This document shows, in pieces, positions 46,360 to 55,492 of a DNA stretch of 64,000 nucleotides. Position numbers and translations under genes: made by a program. Position 1 is the stretch's first letter. Each line of letters opens with the position of its first letter. The stretch lies in assembly GCA_030849065.1 (NCBI GenBank), contig JASAON010001656.1:124001-188000 (forward strand), written 5' to 3'. Under the pieces are notes generated by a model. That model was given only the letters and a program-made list of their open reading frames with translations, did no database searches and was not told the DNA's origin. The DNA is from Jaenimonas drosophilae (Eukaryota > Euglenozoa > Kinetoplastea > Trypanosomatida > Trypanosomatidae).

Positions 46360-49300
46360 TCAGTACCGTACGTTGTAGATCGCAAGGAGTGACTCCGTGT
46401 TGTGGAGCTCTCCCGCGAGGAGGATGGGCGTTCTCCCCTGGTCATCAGCGATGGCGATATACTCCACCCATGAGTGAATGAGTTGCTCTGCAGGTTTGTT
46501 GCTCGCAATCCCAACCTGGCCAAAGGTCGGCTGGCATCCCCAGCACCGCGTCTGGCTCTTACGCTTGAGCAGCTGCGCTGTAATCGTAAGCTGCGTGGAG
46601 ACCGCGGTGGGGCCAAGGGGGAGCGTCACGAGTGGTGCACCCCGCAGTGGCCACGGTGCGGCGCGGCTCACGGTATGAGCAATCTTCTGCACAATTCCTT
46701 CCATGCGGCTCAGCGCCGTTGCAACGTACTGCTCGCGGAGAAGCTCCACCTGAGGATGAGTCATGGGCTCCTCGGAGCGTTGAGCCGCCTCGTCTGCGCG
46801 GGCAATGGCAACACTCCTTGGACAGAAGGAGACACAATCGTGGAGGAGAGACGAGCCGTGGGCATCCACACAAAAGACGCCTTGGGGATCATGCGTGAGG
46901 AGCACCTCGACGGCTTCTAGGAAGTGAGAGCGGCAGGCCTCGTGCAGGGCAGTCCGGCCATGAATATCGACGAGCTCACACAGTTCCTGTCGGATGTCCT
47001 CCGTCTCGAGCAGCTCACGAATGAAGGGAATCACCCGTTCCTGTGCCTTGGGCTCCACGTGGGAGCACAGAATGTGCAGTGGGCTGCGGCCAGTGGCGTC
47101 CGTGAGAAGGAAGTGGGCGCTACAAATGAGGCGTGCCCTCTTCGGGGCATTCCGCTGCTTGGAGGTCTCCCGAGAGGCCTCCTCATCGGAGGTGTCACTC
47201 GACCCGTGCCGCGGTTGGAAGCCGACGGCATCGCTCAGGTAGCTCACGTCCTCCTTCGGCATTCCTTCATCCTCCAGCGAGGCCAGCCAACGCTTGGTGC
47301 TAGAACCCTTGTCCTTGGATCGCTCTCGTCGCCCACGGCCGCGACGGTTGTTGACGCTCCCCCCAATGGAGTCGCCCATCGCATGACGCGCATCTGCACG
47401 AACCACCTCGTGGAAGAGGAGGTCAAGCACGTCGGGGTTGCCACGCTGTGCCGCGATGTGGAGTGGCGTGAGGAGGGTGGAGCAGCTCTGTGAGTGCGGC
47501 CAAGCATCGCTGGACAGGAGGCAGGCGATCATATCTAGGTTGGGCTGGTCCTTATCCACGGCAAGTACCAGTGGTGTATTGTCCTCCTCGTCGGGCTCGT
47601 TAGGGTCCGCGTAGAAGTCGAGCAGCTGACGGACATAGGACACCTGATCGTCCACCACGGCACGATGAAGAAGCGTGCCACCGCTATACAACCCACTTCC
47701 ACGAATGAAAGAGGCGTGGCCCTCACTTAGGAGCAGCTTCACAATGGCAGGATCGCGGTGGTACTTGATGGCCATCTCGAGTGCCGTCAGGTGTTCCTCC
47801 TCCTCCTCGGCCTCAATGTCAACGGTGACGAACTCCGCCAGGAACGATGACGGCATCGCGCTCGCCCGACGGTGGCCACCGCCGGCACGTTGTGCGCGCA
47901 GCTTGCCACGCTTGGCAGTACTCAACGCCGTATGAGCCGTGACGACGCTGCTTGCCGCCCCGAGAACGTTGTCCGAGTGGCGCAGAAGCAGCTCCACCAC
48001 GCGTTCCTCGTTGGCGCGCACCGCCACGTGGAGGGGGGTGAGGCCACGATGATCCGGCTTTCCAGCCAAGGCGCTCGCGCCCATGCCAAGGATGAGCTCC
48101 ACCGATGTGGCATTCCCCTTCGCGGCGGCATAATGTAGTGGGGTCCGTCCAGAAAGGTCAGCGGCGTTGACGTCGAAGCGGGTGGTGTTGGGAATAACAA
48201 GGTTTGACAGGAGGAGCTCCAGCACACTGCGCTGAGGGCAGATGGCGGCGTAGTGCAGGGCACAGGCACCCTGGGAGTCTCGCTTCATGATGTTGACGTG
48301 GTAGTCCACCACGAGCTTGCGAATGAGCTCGGGGTGGTAGCCAAGAATGGCATGCATGAGTGGCGTGAGGCGCAGAGGAAGTCGGCCATGCACCATGTTG
48401 GGTGTGGGCTGCACGTTGGAGCTGGGCTTCTCCGGGACGTCGTCGTCGTGGTAGCGGCTGTGTTGGTGCTGCTGCCGTCCGCTTTTCCCGCTCTCCGCCT
48501 CCTCTGCCGCCAATACGTAGGCCAAGTCCAGCTCATCATCGGGGACGTAGCCGTGGATGTTGGCGCCGTAGTCTAGGAGATGCTGAATCATGTCAGAGGT
48601 GGGGAGCGATGAGAAAGACCACCACGTCCCAACCTCCCCGCCACCAATGTAGTTGCGCACGGGCTCCTCACCGATGCCTACCCCAGTCGTGGACTCACGG
48701 CGGGCGGAGATCTTGGCGCTTGCTCGGCCACTGTTCGCCGCGGCCTTGGACGCCTTGCTGCCAGCCCCCATCAAGGGAGGAAGGGGCATCAAGATGTAGT
48801 TGCGAAGGGCACAGTAGGGCAAGGCACAGAGCTTCGCGGAGTCACTCACGCGCGGGCACTCCTTCGTCGCGTAGTCGGCGTTGCGGCCGGTGCCAAAGCG
48901 GATGAGTGAGATGAGGGCAGAATCACCGTAGGCGTTCTCTGCCTCAATGGAGAGTCCGCGGCGGATGAGGTAGTCCAGGACAGAGGGCTGCGCAGCGGCG
49001 TAGTGCATGAGGGTGTAGCGCCCATCAGCAGAGATCTGAGACATGGAGTCCCCGGCGTCCAGCAGCTTCTCGACGAGTTGAACATCTCCATTGCTGCAAG
49101 CGCGAGCGAGAGCCGTCTGCGTTCCATTTACCAGCCGACTGAAGTCGATGGAAGCACCGTAGAAGGTCAGGAGGCGGGCGGCGGTGATGTCCCCACGCTC
49201 GACCGCCAACTCCGCCGCCGTCATCTGCGACACGCTACTCTTCGTGGAGAAGTCGGCGAACACCTCCTTCGTTTTCCCATCATCCTCAAGTCGCAGACGC

Positions 49301-50076
49301 AGATCGACGGAAGAAGTGGGGAGTGCGTTCAGCACAGGGAGGGAGCTGCGCGGCCCACGACCCTCCATCGCATCGGGAGACTTCTGGCGACTCTTGCGGC
49401 CGGCGGTGGACATGGATCGGCCGCTTTTTGGTCTGCCGCCGGAGCGGGACCCGGCGGCGCTGGGAGGATCGGGAGCTACCAAGGGGACAATGCCGTACTC
49501 CACCTCACGCATGAGGCAGTGCGGCAACACACCGTTGCGCTCGACGCCAATTGCGTGGAGAATGAGAAGCAAGTGCGCGTGGTCTCCCAAGGCAACGACG
49601 TAGTGCAGGAGGGTTCCCTCATCATTCGGTACCGCTACAGAGCCCGCTGCATCGGGGGTTCCCATGGAGGCCTCTATCGCGCGAACGGAGGCCTGCGACA
49701 CCTCCACAGCAGAAGCCCGACGGGAGTGAGGGCCAGCGCTGGGCACGCGCTCGTGCTCATTTGCCCCATCGCCCGGAGCGCGGTGTGCCGGACCCGGAAG
49801 AGCCATCAAATCGTCGACGCTGGCTCCACGCATCATCAGTAGCCGCATCATGGCCATGGCATCTTCACCAAAGTTCCCCTGCAGGAGCAGTGCCGCCAAC
49901 GGAGAGATGCGATCACCCTTGGAGAAGGGCGTTGCCTCACGTGCCTTGACGGGGTCCGCGCCCTTCTCGATAAGGGCCTCGACCTCCGCGCGGTCCAGAC
50001 GCAGGCATGCGGCCATCAGCTGCTGGTTCCATGTGTTGTTGGGGTCTTCTACTTCCCTACGGCGCTTGGGGGCCAT
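46360..50076 (-). CDS. Large ankyrin-repeat protein
   Basis: This is a 1238-residue protein with at least 14 recognisable ankyrin units spread over the whole length. Examples are TLLHYVVALGDHAHLLLILH, TAAELAVERGDITAARLLTF, TALARACSNGDVQLVEKLLD, TPLMHAILGYHPELIRKLVV, RTPLHYAAAKGNATSVELIL, GLTPLHVAVRANEERVVELL, TLLTPLHIAAQRGNPDVLDL and GRTALHEACRSHFLEAVEVL. Basic or Ser/Gly-rich insertions break the array into blocks, for example at about 200-245, 425-455 and 900-965. No catalytic, SAM, zinc-finger or transmembrane segment is seen. Ankyrin stacks bind proteins; partners and location are unknown. The N-terminal MAPKRRREVEDPNN is basic. The start lies 63 nt after a strong acceptor with an ATG-free leader. 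Confidence 0.92.
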   Translation of the reverse strand: MAPKRRREVEDPNNTWNQQLMAACLRLDRAEVEALIEKGADPVKAREATPFSKGDRISPLAALLLQGNFGEDAMAMMRLLMMRGASVDDLMALPGPAHRAPGDGANEHERVPSAGPHSRRASAVEVSQASVRAIEASMGTPDAAGSVAVPNDEGTLLHYVVALGDHAHLLLILHAIGVERNGVLPHCLMREVEYGIVPLVAPDPPSAAGSRSGGRPKSGRSMSTAGRKSRQKSPDAMEGRGPRSSLPVLNALPTSSVDLRLRLEDDGKTKEVFADFSTKSSVSQMTAAELAVERGDITAARLLTFYGASIDFSRLVNGTQTALARACSNGDVQLVEKLLDAGDSMSQISADGRYTLMHYAAAQPSVLDYLIRRGLSIEAENAYGDSALISLIRFGTGRNADYATKECPRVSDSAKLCALPYCALRNYILMPLPPLMGAGSKASKAAANSGRASAKISARRESTTGVGIGEEPVRNYIGGGEVGTWWSFSSLPTSDMIQHLLDYGANIHGYVPDDELDLAYVLAAEEAESGKSGRQQHQHSRYHDDDVPEKPSSNVQPTPNMVHGRLPLRLTPLMHAILGYHPELIRKLVVDYHVNIMKRDSQGACALHYAAICPQRSVLELLLSNLVIPNTTRFDVNAADLSGRTPLHYAAAKGNATSVELILGMGASALAGKPDHRGLTPLHVAVRANEERVVELLLRHSDNVLGAASSVVTAHTALSTAKRGKLRAQRAGGGHRRASAMPSSFLAEFVTVDIEAEEEEEHLTALEMAIKYHRDPAIVKLLLSEGHASFIRGSGLYSGGTLLHRAVVDDQVSYVRQLLDFYADPNEPDEEDNTPLVLAVDKDQPNLDMIACLLSSDAWPHSQSCSTLLTPLHIAAQRGNPDVLDLLFHEVVRADARHAMGDSIGGSVNNRRGRGRRERSKDKGSSTKRWLASLEDEGMPKEDVSYLSDAVGFQPRHGSSDTSDEEASRETSKQRNAPKRARLICSAHFLLTDATGRSPLHILCSHVEPKAQERVIPFIRELLETEDIRQELCELVDIHGRTALHEACRSHFLEAVEVLLTHDPQGVFCVDAHGSSLLHDCVSFCPRSVAIARADEAAQRSEEPMTHPQVELLREQYVATALSRMEGIVQKIAHTVSRAAPWPLRGAPLVTLPLGPTAVSTQLTITAQLLKRKSQTRCWGCQPTFGQVGIASNKPAEQLIHSWVEYIAIADDQGRTPILLAGELHNTESLLAIYNVRY

Positions 50077-50139
50077 GGTGTTCTAAGTATGCCCACCCCC
50101 GCGAAGTTGCGGGAAATGATATATGTAGCTAATGCTCTA

Positions 50140-50159
50140 CTAAAAACAAAAGCAAGAAC
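50140..50159 (-). promoter_or_regulatory. Predicted trans-splice acceptor of the ankyrin gene
   Basis: The minus-strand TTCTTGCTTTTGTTTTTAG places the AG at 50141-50140. The leader has no ATG, and ATGs resume immediately upstream of the tract. Confidence 0.62.
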
Positions 50160-50512
50160 ATCATCAGAAGCGGTGAGTATGATCATTGAGTGTTGCGTAC
50201 GTCGTCAGGAGTACACCATCCAGAGAAAAAAAAACACAAGAGTGCAGCATGTCCATGTACATGCACGGCGCACCAAGTGTGGTTCACTTTTCGGGGACTG
50301 AATATGATATCAAAAAAACCGTGGATGGCTGCTTCACAGGCTCCAGTCGTATTGTACTTGGCAACCACAATAGCTCCATTAAACACCCACGCGAACAGAT
50401 GAATCACCTTCAGCATGACCACCAGACAGCCTGTGCCCTCAACGTGGACACCGCAGCGATCTATGCGAAAAACTTCTATGCGAACGAACCACCACCACCA
50501 CCACCATGCACT

Positions 50513-53500
50513 CTACGATGGCTGCCACTGCTGACGGAGGGACTCTCGTGCTCGGTAGAGCGCCGCCAGTTGCTCATCTGCGGCTGCATTGCCCGTGGAG
50601 CGGTGACTGGGGGCATATGGATTGCTGCCGGGTGAGGGTATTCCTGCTGAAGAGGATGGAACCAGTGGCGCTTGGGGAATGATTCCCGTCGTGGTGCTGG
50701 GGCCTGCGTCCACCTGTGGTAACTGCCGACTGCTGAGGGGCAGAGTAGGAGCGGAATCTCCCAGTGGCTGCAAATGAAAGGCGTTGGTGCTGCGCTTCGT
50801 CATGCCCAGAGGAGAAGAGTAGTTTTCACTGGTCGATGGGTTCAGTGCAACAGGGGCCTGCAGGGGCTTCAAGCCAGTCGGAGAATTGACCCACGAGTTG
50901 TTGACGGGGCCAGCGAGGCTGCGTGGTTCCGTACTCTGGTGGGAGGACGAGTCCAGGCGTGTGTCGCCCCCTCGCAGACACGCAGGGCTGCTGGAGGGGG
51001 CCGAGGGTGTGGCGGTGGGAGCCGATGACGGCGGAAAGGCCGTGCCTCCATTGAGGGCGTAGCTAATGTCAGGAGCCGAAGCGACGCCACCGAGTGACGC
51101 CCTCAAATGGTTTGGGGGCATTTCCAAAGACCCAGCACGTGGTGGGGTTGGGTTCAGTACGTTTGGAGCTCCAGAAGAGGGGTTGGAGGAGTTGGCCACC
51201 ATGTTGACCTGCTTCTGACGAATGGTGAGCCAGTCCTTGAAGTCTCGCAGCATCTGATCCTGGGCTCGTACCATGAAGGCTTTCATTCCCTCCACGTCCT
51301 CCTTCTTACCGCGCAGCGTCTGTGCCAGCTGACGGTACTTCTCCTTCTCTACATCCAGGCGATTAAGCTCCGACTGCTCTTCGGCATCGGGCTCCTCGAC
51401 CCCTGCAACAGCCCGCTGAGCACGCAGCTGCTGGATAGTCATCTTGATACGCTTGATGGCTTCGGAGCTTCCATTTAAATCTGGTACGAGGTTCTTGCAC
51501 TCTTCACAACGCTGCCGCAGATCGGCCTTCGTCTTCTCCAGCTTCGCGTAGTTGTTGCAGGATCGCTTGAAGGTCTCAAAGGCGGCAGGCCGGTCATTCA
51601 GGATTTCCTGGTCGGTGAGCGCCGTGAGGTTGTAGGCATCTCGGAGATGCTGCTGCTTACCCTGCAGATATTCCTGTGCTGCGGTAGCTTCAGCCTCAGA
51701 GAGCTTTCCAGCGGCGTTTAGGCCCGCAACACGCTGCATGGCAGCTCCGGCGACAGCCGCCGCCTGCTGCTGCTGCTCCTGACACTGGACTTGTGCGGCT
51801 GGTCCTGCTACACTTCCGTTTGATGGTGACGAAGAAGGCTGCCACATCGCCTCCGGGTGAGACTGTTGACGTTGAGGAGTACGAGAGGGAGCCAGACCCG
51901 CCACCGCTGCTGCTGCGCGTAGATTCGCCACGAGATTCCGGGCATCCAGCTTCAGGAGCTCATCTGCAAATAACAAGGGAGGCTGATCGCCATATGGCGC
52001 AAGCTGAGTCTCGGCATTGTAGTGCGCCCCATGTGATTGCTGAACAACTTGCAACAGTGTATTCATCTCATTTTCCTTCTGCAGCAAGCTGACTTGAAGC
52101 GCATCAACCTGCTCGCGAAACGTCTCGAGCTCCTTCGCCTGTTCATCCGTCATCTGACGCACTGGCTGTTCGGGGCGGGACTTCAGCATTTCCTTCATGA
52201 TATCAAAGGCATAGAAGATACGGGCAAGATCGCCCTCGAAGCCCTCAATACGGGCAGATGGGCTGGGATTCTCTACATAGGTTGTAACCATGGATCGGCA
52301 CATCATTTGCTCATCATCGGTCAGCTCTCGGTTGGCACCTTTTCCCTCCCCTTCATAGAAGGCCAGTTGGTCCTTCAGCTGGGCTACCTCCGCCTTGAGC
52401 TTGCGGACGAGAAGTACCGGGTCAGTCTCCTCATTCACGTGGGCGTTCTGCCGAATGAGTGCCACTCGTTGAGCAAACTGGCAGGTGCTAAGGGTCTCGG
52501 GGAGCTGCCCCTTTGCCAGGTGGGCGGTGGCAAGCATGGAAGTACGGCAGTTACCCCCCAGACTATCGCGAAGGACCATGGTCATGAAGGAGTTGCGAAA
52601 GGGGACATGTTGACGCTTACCATTTGCCTGCTCGCTCAGAGCCACAATGACATGCTCCAGATAGTGCAGCGAGAGGTTGATGTACTTGGCCTCCGTCAGT
52701 GTGTTTCCAGCAACACCGGTTTTACTGACGCGCTCACTTCCGGCAAGATCAACGAAGTTTAGCTTCGATCGACGGACTACCGAGCTACCAATGGTGCGGG
52801 CCTCCAACGAAATGGTGAAGATGCAGTGCGAGCGAGAGCTAGTCTTGTTCATGGGAGTCTCGCAGTACAGGCGATTGGTATCACCAATAAACAGAAGGTG
52901 TAGAGCATCATTTAATGTGGGGGAGAGGTACTGTTCCAACCCTTTTAGTGTGATGTCTTCCGTTCCCTCATGCACCGTCACTTGAGGAAGATCCTCCAGT
53001 GACTTGGCGTCTTTGCCGCCGCAGAGTAGGTCCTGGCCCTTGTCATTATAGATTTGGAGGTATGAGAGCTTGACCATCCAGTGGGCCCCATCACGCCGGC
53101 GGGTCTCATCGTAAACCATCGCCAGTGCACGAGGAATCATTCCCCGGTCATCATAGCTGTCCGTTCCTCCAGTGATGCTAAAGGTCTTACCACTTCCTGT
53201 TTGTCCATAGGCAAAGACGGTGCTGTTGTAGCCATCCATCACCGACTGCACGCAGTCCTTGGCAACGGCGTTGAAGACCTCCTCCTGACTCGTTGAGGTA
53301 TCAAAGACTCGGCGGAAGGCGAAGGAGGCAACCTCTGCTGTGTTGTTGACAACATCAGCCTCTCCTTTTCTGTCGTTGTGCAACCGAATTGTGGATCCAT
53401 TGAAGTCATGCTCCACTTCATAATCACATGGCTGGTTGGCGGCGGGGTTAGCATCCCCGAGGAGGCTGCTGTGCTGGGCAGTTGCGGGAGGCCGAACGCG

Positions 53501-53533
53501 AAGGAAGATGCGAATACCACTCGACTTACCCAT
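50513..53533 (-). CDS. KIF9: Kinesin-9 family motor (KIF9-like)
   Basis: This is a 1006-residue protein. The motor domain occupies residues 1-365: IRIFLRVRPPAT, P-loop GQTGSGKT at about 107, switch I NKTSSRSHCIF, switch II DLAGSERVSK at about 265, LSLHYLEHVIVALSEQA and the neck region FAQRVALIRQNAHVNEE. A coiled region follows. At about 630-700, the block QEILNDRPAAFETFKRSCNN, then LRQRCEECKNLVPDLNGSSE and AIKRIKMTIQQLRAQRA, resembles the conserved kinesin-9 (KIF6/KIF9) helical region. The C-terminal 230 residues are Pro/Ser-rich. Kinesin-9 motors act in the flagellar axoneme in algae and trypanosomes, so flagellar motility is the likely role. The predicted leader is only 1 nt long unless an upstream ATG is retained. 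Confidence 0.9.
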   Translation of the reverse strand: MGKSSGIRIFLRVRPPATAQHSSLLGDANPAANQPCDYEVEHDFNGSTIRLHNDRKGEADVVNNTAEVASFAFRRVFDTSTSQEEVFNAVAKDCVQSVMDGYNSTVFAYGQTGSGKTFSITGGTDSYDDRGMIPRALAMVYDETRRRDGAHWMVKLSYLQIYNDKGQDLLCGGKDAKSLEDLPQVTVHEGTEDITLKGLEQYLSPTLNDALHLLFIGDTNRLYCETPMNKTSSRSHCIFTISLEARTIGSSVVRRSKLNFVDLAGSERVSKTGVAGNTLTEAKYINLSLHYLEHVIVALSEQANGKRQHVPFRNSFMTMVLRDSLGGNCRTSMLATAHLAKGQLPETLSTCQFAQRVALIRQNAHVNEETDPVLLVRKLKAEVAQLKDQLAFYEGEGKGANRELTDDEQMMCRSMVTTYVENPSPSARIEGFEGDLARIFYAFDIMKEMLKSRPEQPVRQMTDEQAKELETFREQVDALQVSLLQKENEMNTLLQVVQQSHGAHYNAETQLAPYGDQPPLLFADELLKLDARNLVANLRAAAAVAGLAPSRTPQRQQSHPEAMWQPSSSPSNGSVAGPAAQVQCQEQQQQAAAVAGAAMQRVAGLNAAGKLSEAEATAAQEYLQGKQQHLRDAYNLTALTDQEILNDRPAAFETFKRSCNNYAKLEKTKADLRQRCEECKNLVPDLNGSSEAIKRIKMTIQQLRAQRAVAGVEEPDAEEQSELNRLDVEKEKYRQLAQTLRGKKEDVEGMKAFMVRAQDQMLRDFKDWLTIRQKQVNMVANSSNPSSGAPNVLNPTPPRAGSLEMPPNHLRASLGGVASAPDISYALNGGTAFPPSSAPTATPSAPSSSPACLRGGDTRLDSSSHQSTEPRSLAGPVNNSWVNSPTGLKPLQAPVALNPSTSENYSSPLGMTKRSTNAFHLQPLGDSAPTLPLSSRQLPQVDAGPSTTTGIIPQAPLVPSSSAGIPSPGSNPYAPSHRSTGNAAADEQLAALYRARESLRQQWQPS

Positions 53534-54087
53534 TCTGGGAAGACCTATGATGCATCAAAGGTCTGTGGATGCACACACTAAATGATGAGATTCTGCACTA
53601 CTATTCATAGATACAAGATGGGAACCAATGTGAAGGAAGCAAGTACTTCGTGGCGGCATCGTCCACTGACAATTGCCAGTTATCTCAGTCATGGATATGC
53701 GCGCAGAGTAGTTATGGCACGGAGTTTTGGGAATAGCAAGATTTGGGAGAAAATCTATCAACTGTGCTTGGAGCCAGTTATCAGCGAATCGGCCATCTAG
53801 CGCAGAATGTGCGCAAGGAGGTGCCACAACTCCAGACCACATTTGCAGCCGCGCCAGTATGTGTACTCATCAGACATCAAGCGACAACATGTGACACGTA
53901 ATCACTCCAAAAGAAACGTCAAGAAAAGTCAAATCCACCGCACTCCACCCGCAGTTATTGGTCACTCACGAAAGTGCGATGAGACGCGCAATAACAAAAA
54001 AAAACTCCACCTAACGATTCATTCACATCGATACCACCGCTGAAAAGATGCCTGAAGCGCTCTACACACTAACATTTTTGGAGCTGC

Positions 54088-55203
54088 TTATGTGCGCATT
54101 TTAGCACCAATTCGATATTCACCAACCGAATACAAAACAGCACCAACCAGTGAAATATTGAGACCCAGAAAGTTGTACTCCGAGTACACGTAGTCGCTGA
54201 AAACTACGCCGATGTAGGACGTAAAGATGTTCTTCGCCACCCCAACCATGGAAGAGACAAGTGGTGAGTTGACCTTGGTACACAGCATCGATGCATAGTT
54301 GATCACGAAGCCCATCGCTCCAGAAAGAAACAAGAGAACTTGGAAGTAAGTGGAGCTCCAGTGTTCGAACTGATAGAGAACCTCTCTATCATTGACACCA
54401 CCGAAGAGTATCAGTGGGATCAAGCACATGCAGCTGAATAGGCTATTGTAGAAGAGAATACCTTCAGAACGAAGCTGAACTAGTGTAACCCTAGGAGGGG
54501 TGTCCGCCACGATCTCCTCGGTGGATGCAGAGGCTTGGGGACGTTCGTTCGCCTTGTCCATCATTACGCGCAGCATGACACCCGTCAATGCAGTTAAGAT
54601 GTTGTTGACCATGACAGCAAAGACCCCCCATGGCTTAAGAGTGAGGTCGCTGGCAGCACCAAGAAGGGCCCCGCCCATGACAATGGAGAGGGAAGCGAAC
54701 ACCATGATCGATGAGCGTTTCCCAAGCATCGTCATCTGTAGGCCAAGTGTCATCAAAATCGATATACGCCGAATCATAACAAAGGTTGGCATACTGAGAT
54801 CACGAGTGGCAGCCAATCCTGAGAGAATGTTGCCCACAAAGAACAGCGGGAGGGGAAAGAGTGGTCCCGCAATAACCTCCAAGGGATTTTTGCACAAAGG
54901 AAAGCGTGGAATGGTGCGCAAGACATTCCTTTGCACCAAGATCCAGACAACCGTGAAGATGCACTGCAAAAGTGCAAGTGACGCAAAGCAAACAAAGCGG
55001 TACTCCGTCAGAATGGCCTTCATGATCAGCATCGTAGCCGCGCTGCTCACACCAAGCATTACCGCAGCGGTGAACTTGAGAAGGGGACTTGCCTGATCTT
55101 CACTGACGTTGAGCCATTGCGAGGATGACGAGCCGTCAATCGGAGCGACTATTGTGGAGGATCCCGCCGATGGTGGGAGTTCGTGTCGCTCATTCTTCTC
55201 CAT
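54088..55203 (-). CDS. SLC35D-like nucleotide-sugar transporter (TPT family)
   Basis: This is a 371-residue protein with about ten transmembrane helices. Characteristic segments are LKFTAAVMLGVSSAATMLIM, VCFASLALLQCIFTVVWILV, GNILSGLAATRDLSMPTFVM followed by IRRISILMTLGLQMTMLGKR, IMVFASLSIVMGGALLGAAS with DLTLKPWGVFAVMVNNILTA, and VINYASMLCTKVNSPLVSSM with VGVAKNIFTSYIGVVF. The RR-x-S-I-L and G-A-x-x-A-A-x-D-L elements are typical of SLC35D and fungal/kinetoplastid GDP-mannose transporters. The substrate is probably a GDP- or UDP-sugar in the Golgi; it cannot be fixed by eye. The first in-frame ATG is at 55203; the frame runs on to a GTG at 55218. A 180-nt ATG-free leader precedes it. Confidence 0.88.
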   Translation of the reverse strand: MEKNERHELPPSAGSSTIVAPIDGSSSSQWLNVSEDQASPLLKFTAAVMLGVSSAATMLIMKAILTEYRFVCFASLALLQCIFTVVWILVQRNVLRTIPRFPLCKNPLEVIAGPLFPLPLFFVGNILSGLAATRDLSMPTFVMIRRISILMTLGLQMTMLGKRSSIMVFASLSIVMGGALLGAASDLTLKPWGVFAVMVNNILTALTGVMLRVMMDKANERPQASASTEEIVADTPPRVTLVQLRSEGILFYNSLFSCMCLIPLILFGGVNDREVLYQFEHWSSTYFQVLLFLSGAMGFVINYASMLCTKVNSPLVSSMVGVAKNIFTSYIGVVFSDYVYSEYNFLGLNISLVGAVLYSVGEYRIGAKMRT

Positions 55204-55492
55204 ACCACCAACACGCACACGGTGAACGATAGGTGTTGTGAATGTTTGGGCGTGGCAAAATGGTGCCTTGGAAGAGTAGTGTTCTTCGTGATTTCCAAAA
55301 GAAGCTATGATGGCTACTAACTACACAAGAAGATGTGGAGAAACGGGAAGTTGATGAAGTAACAGCAAGAACAAGTCGGCTCCATCAATGTAGCGATAGA
55401 TATCACAATGGGCTGAAAACAGAGCAGGTGATAGCGTCCACCACAAACACAAGGGACGTAAGCACACACGCACTCTCGTGCGGTACCTCACA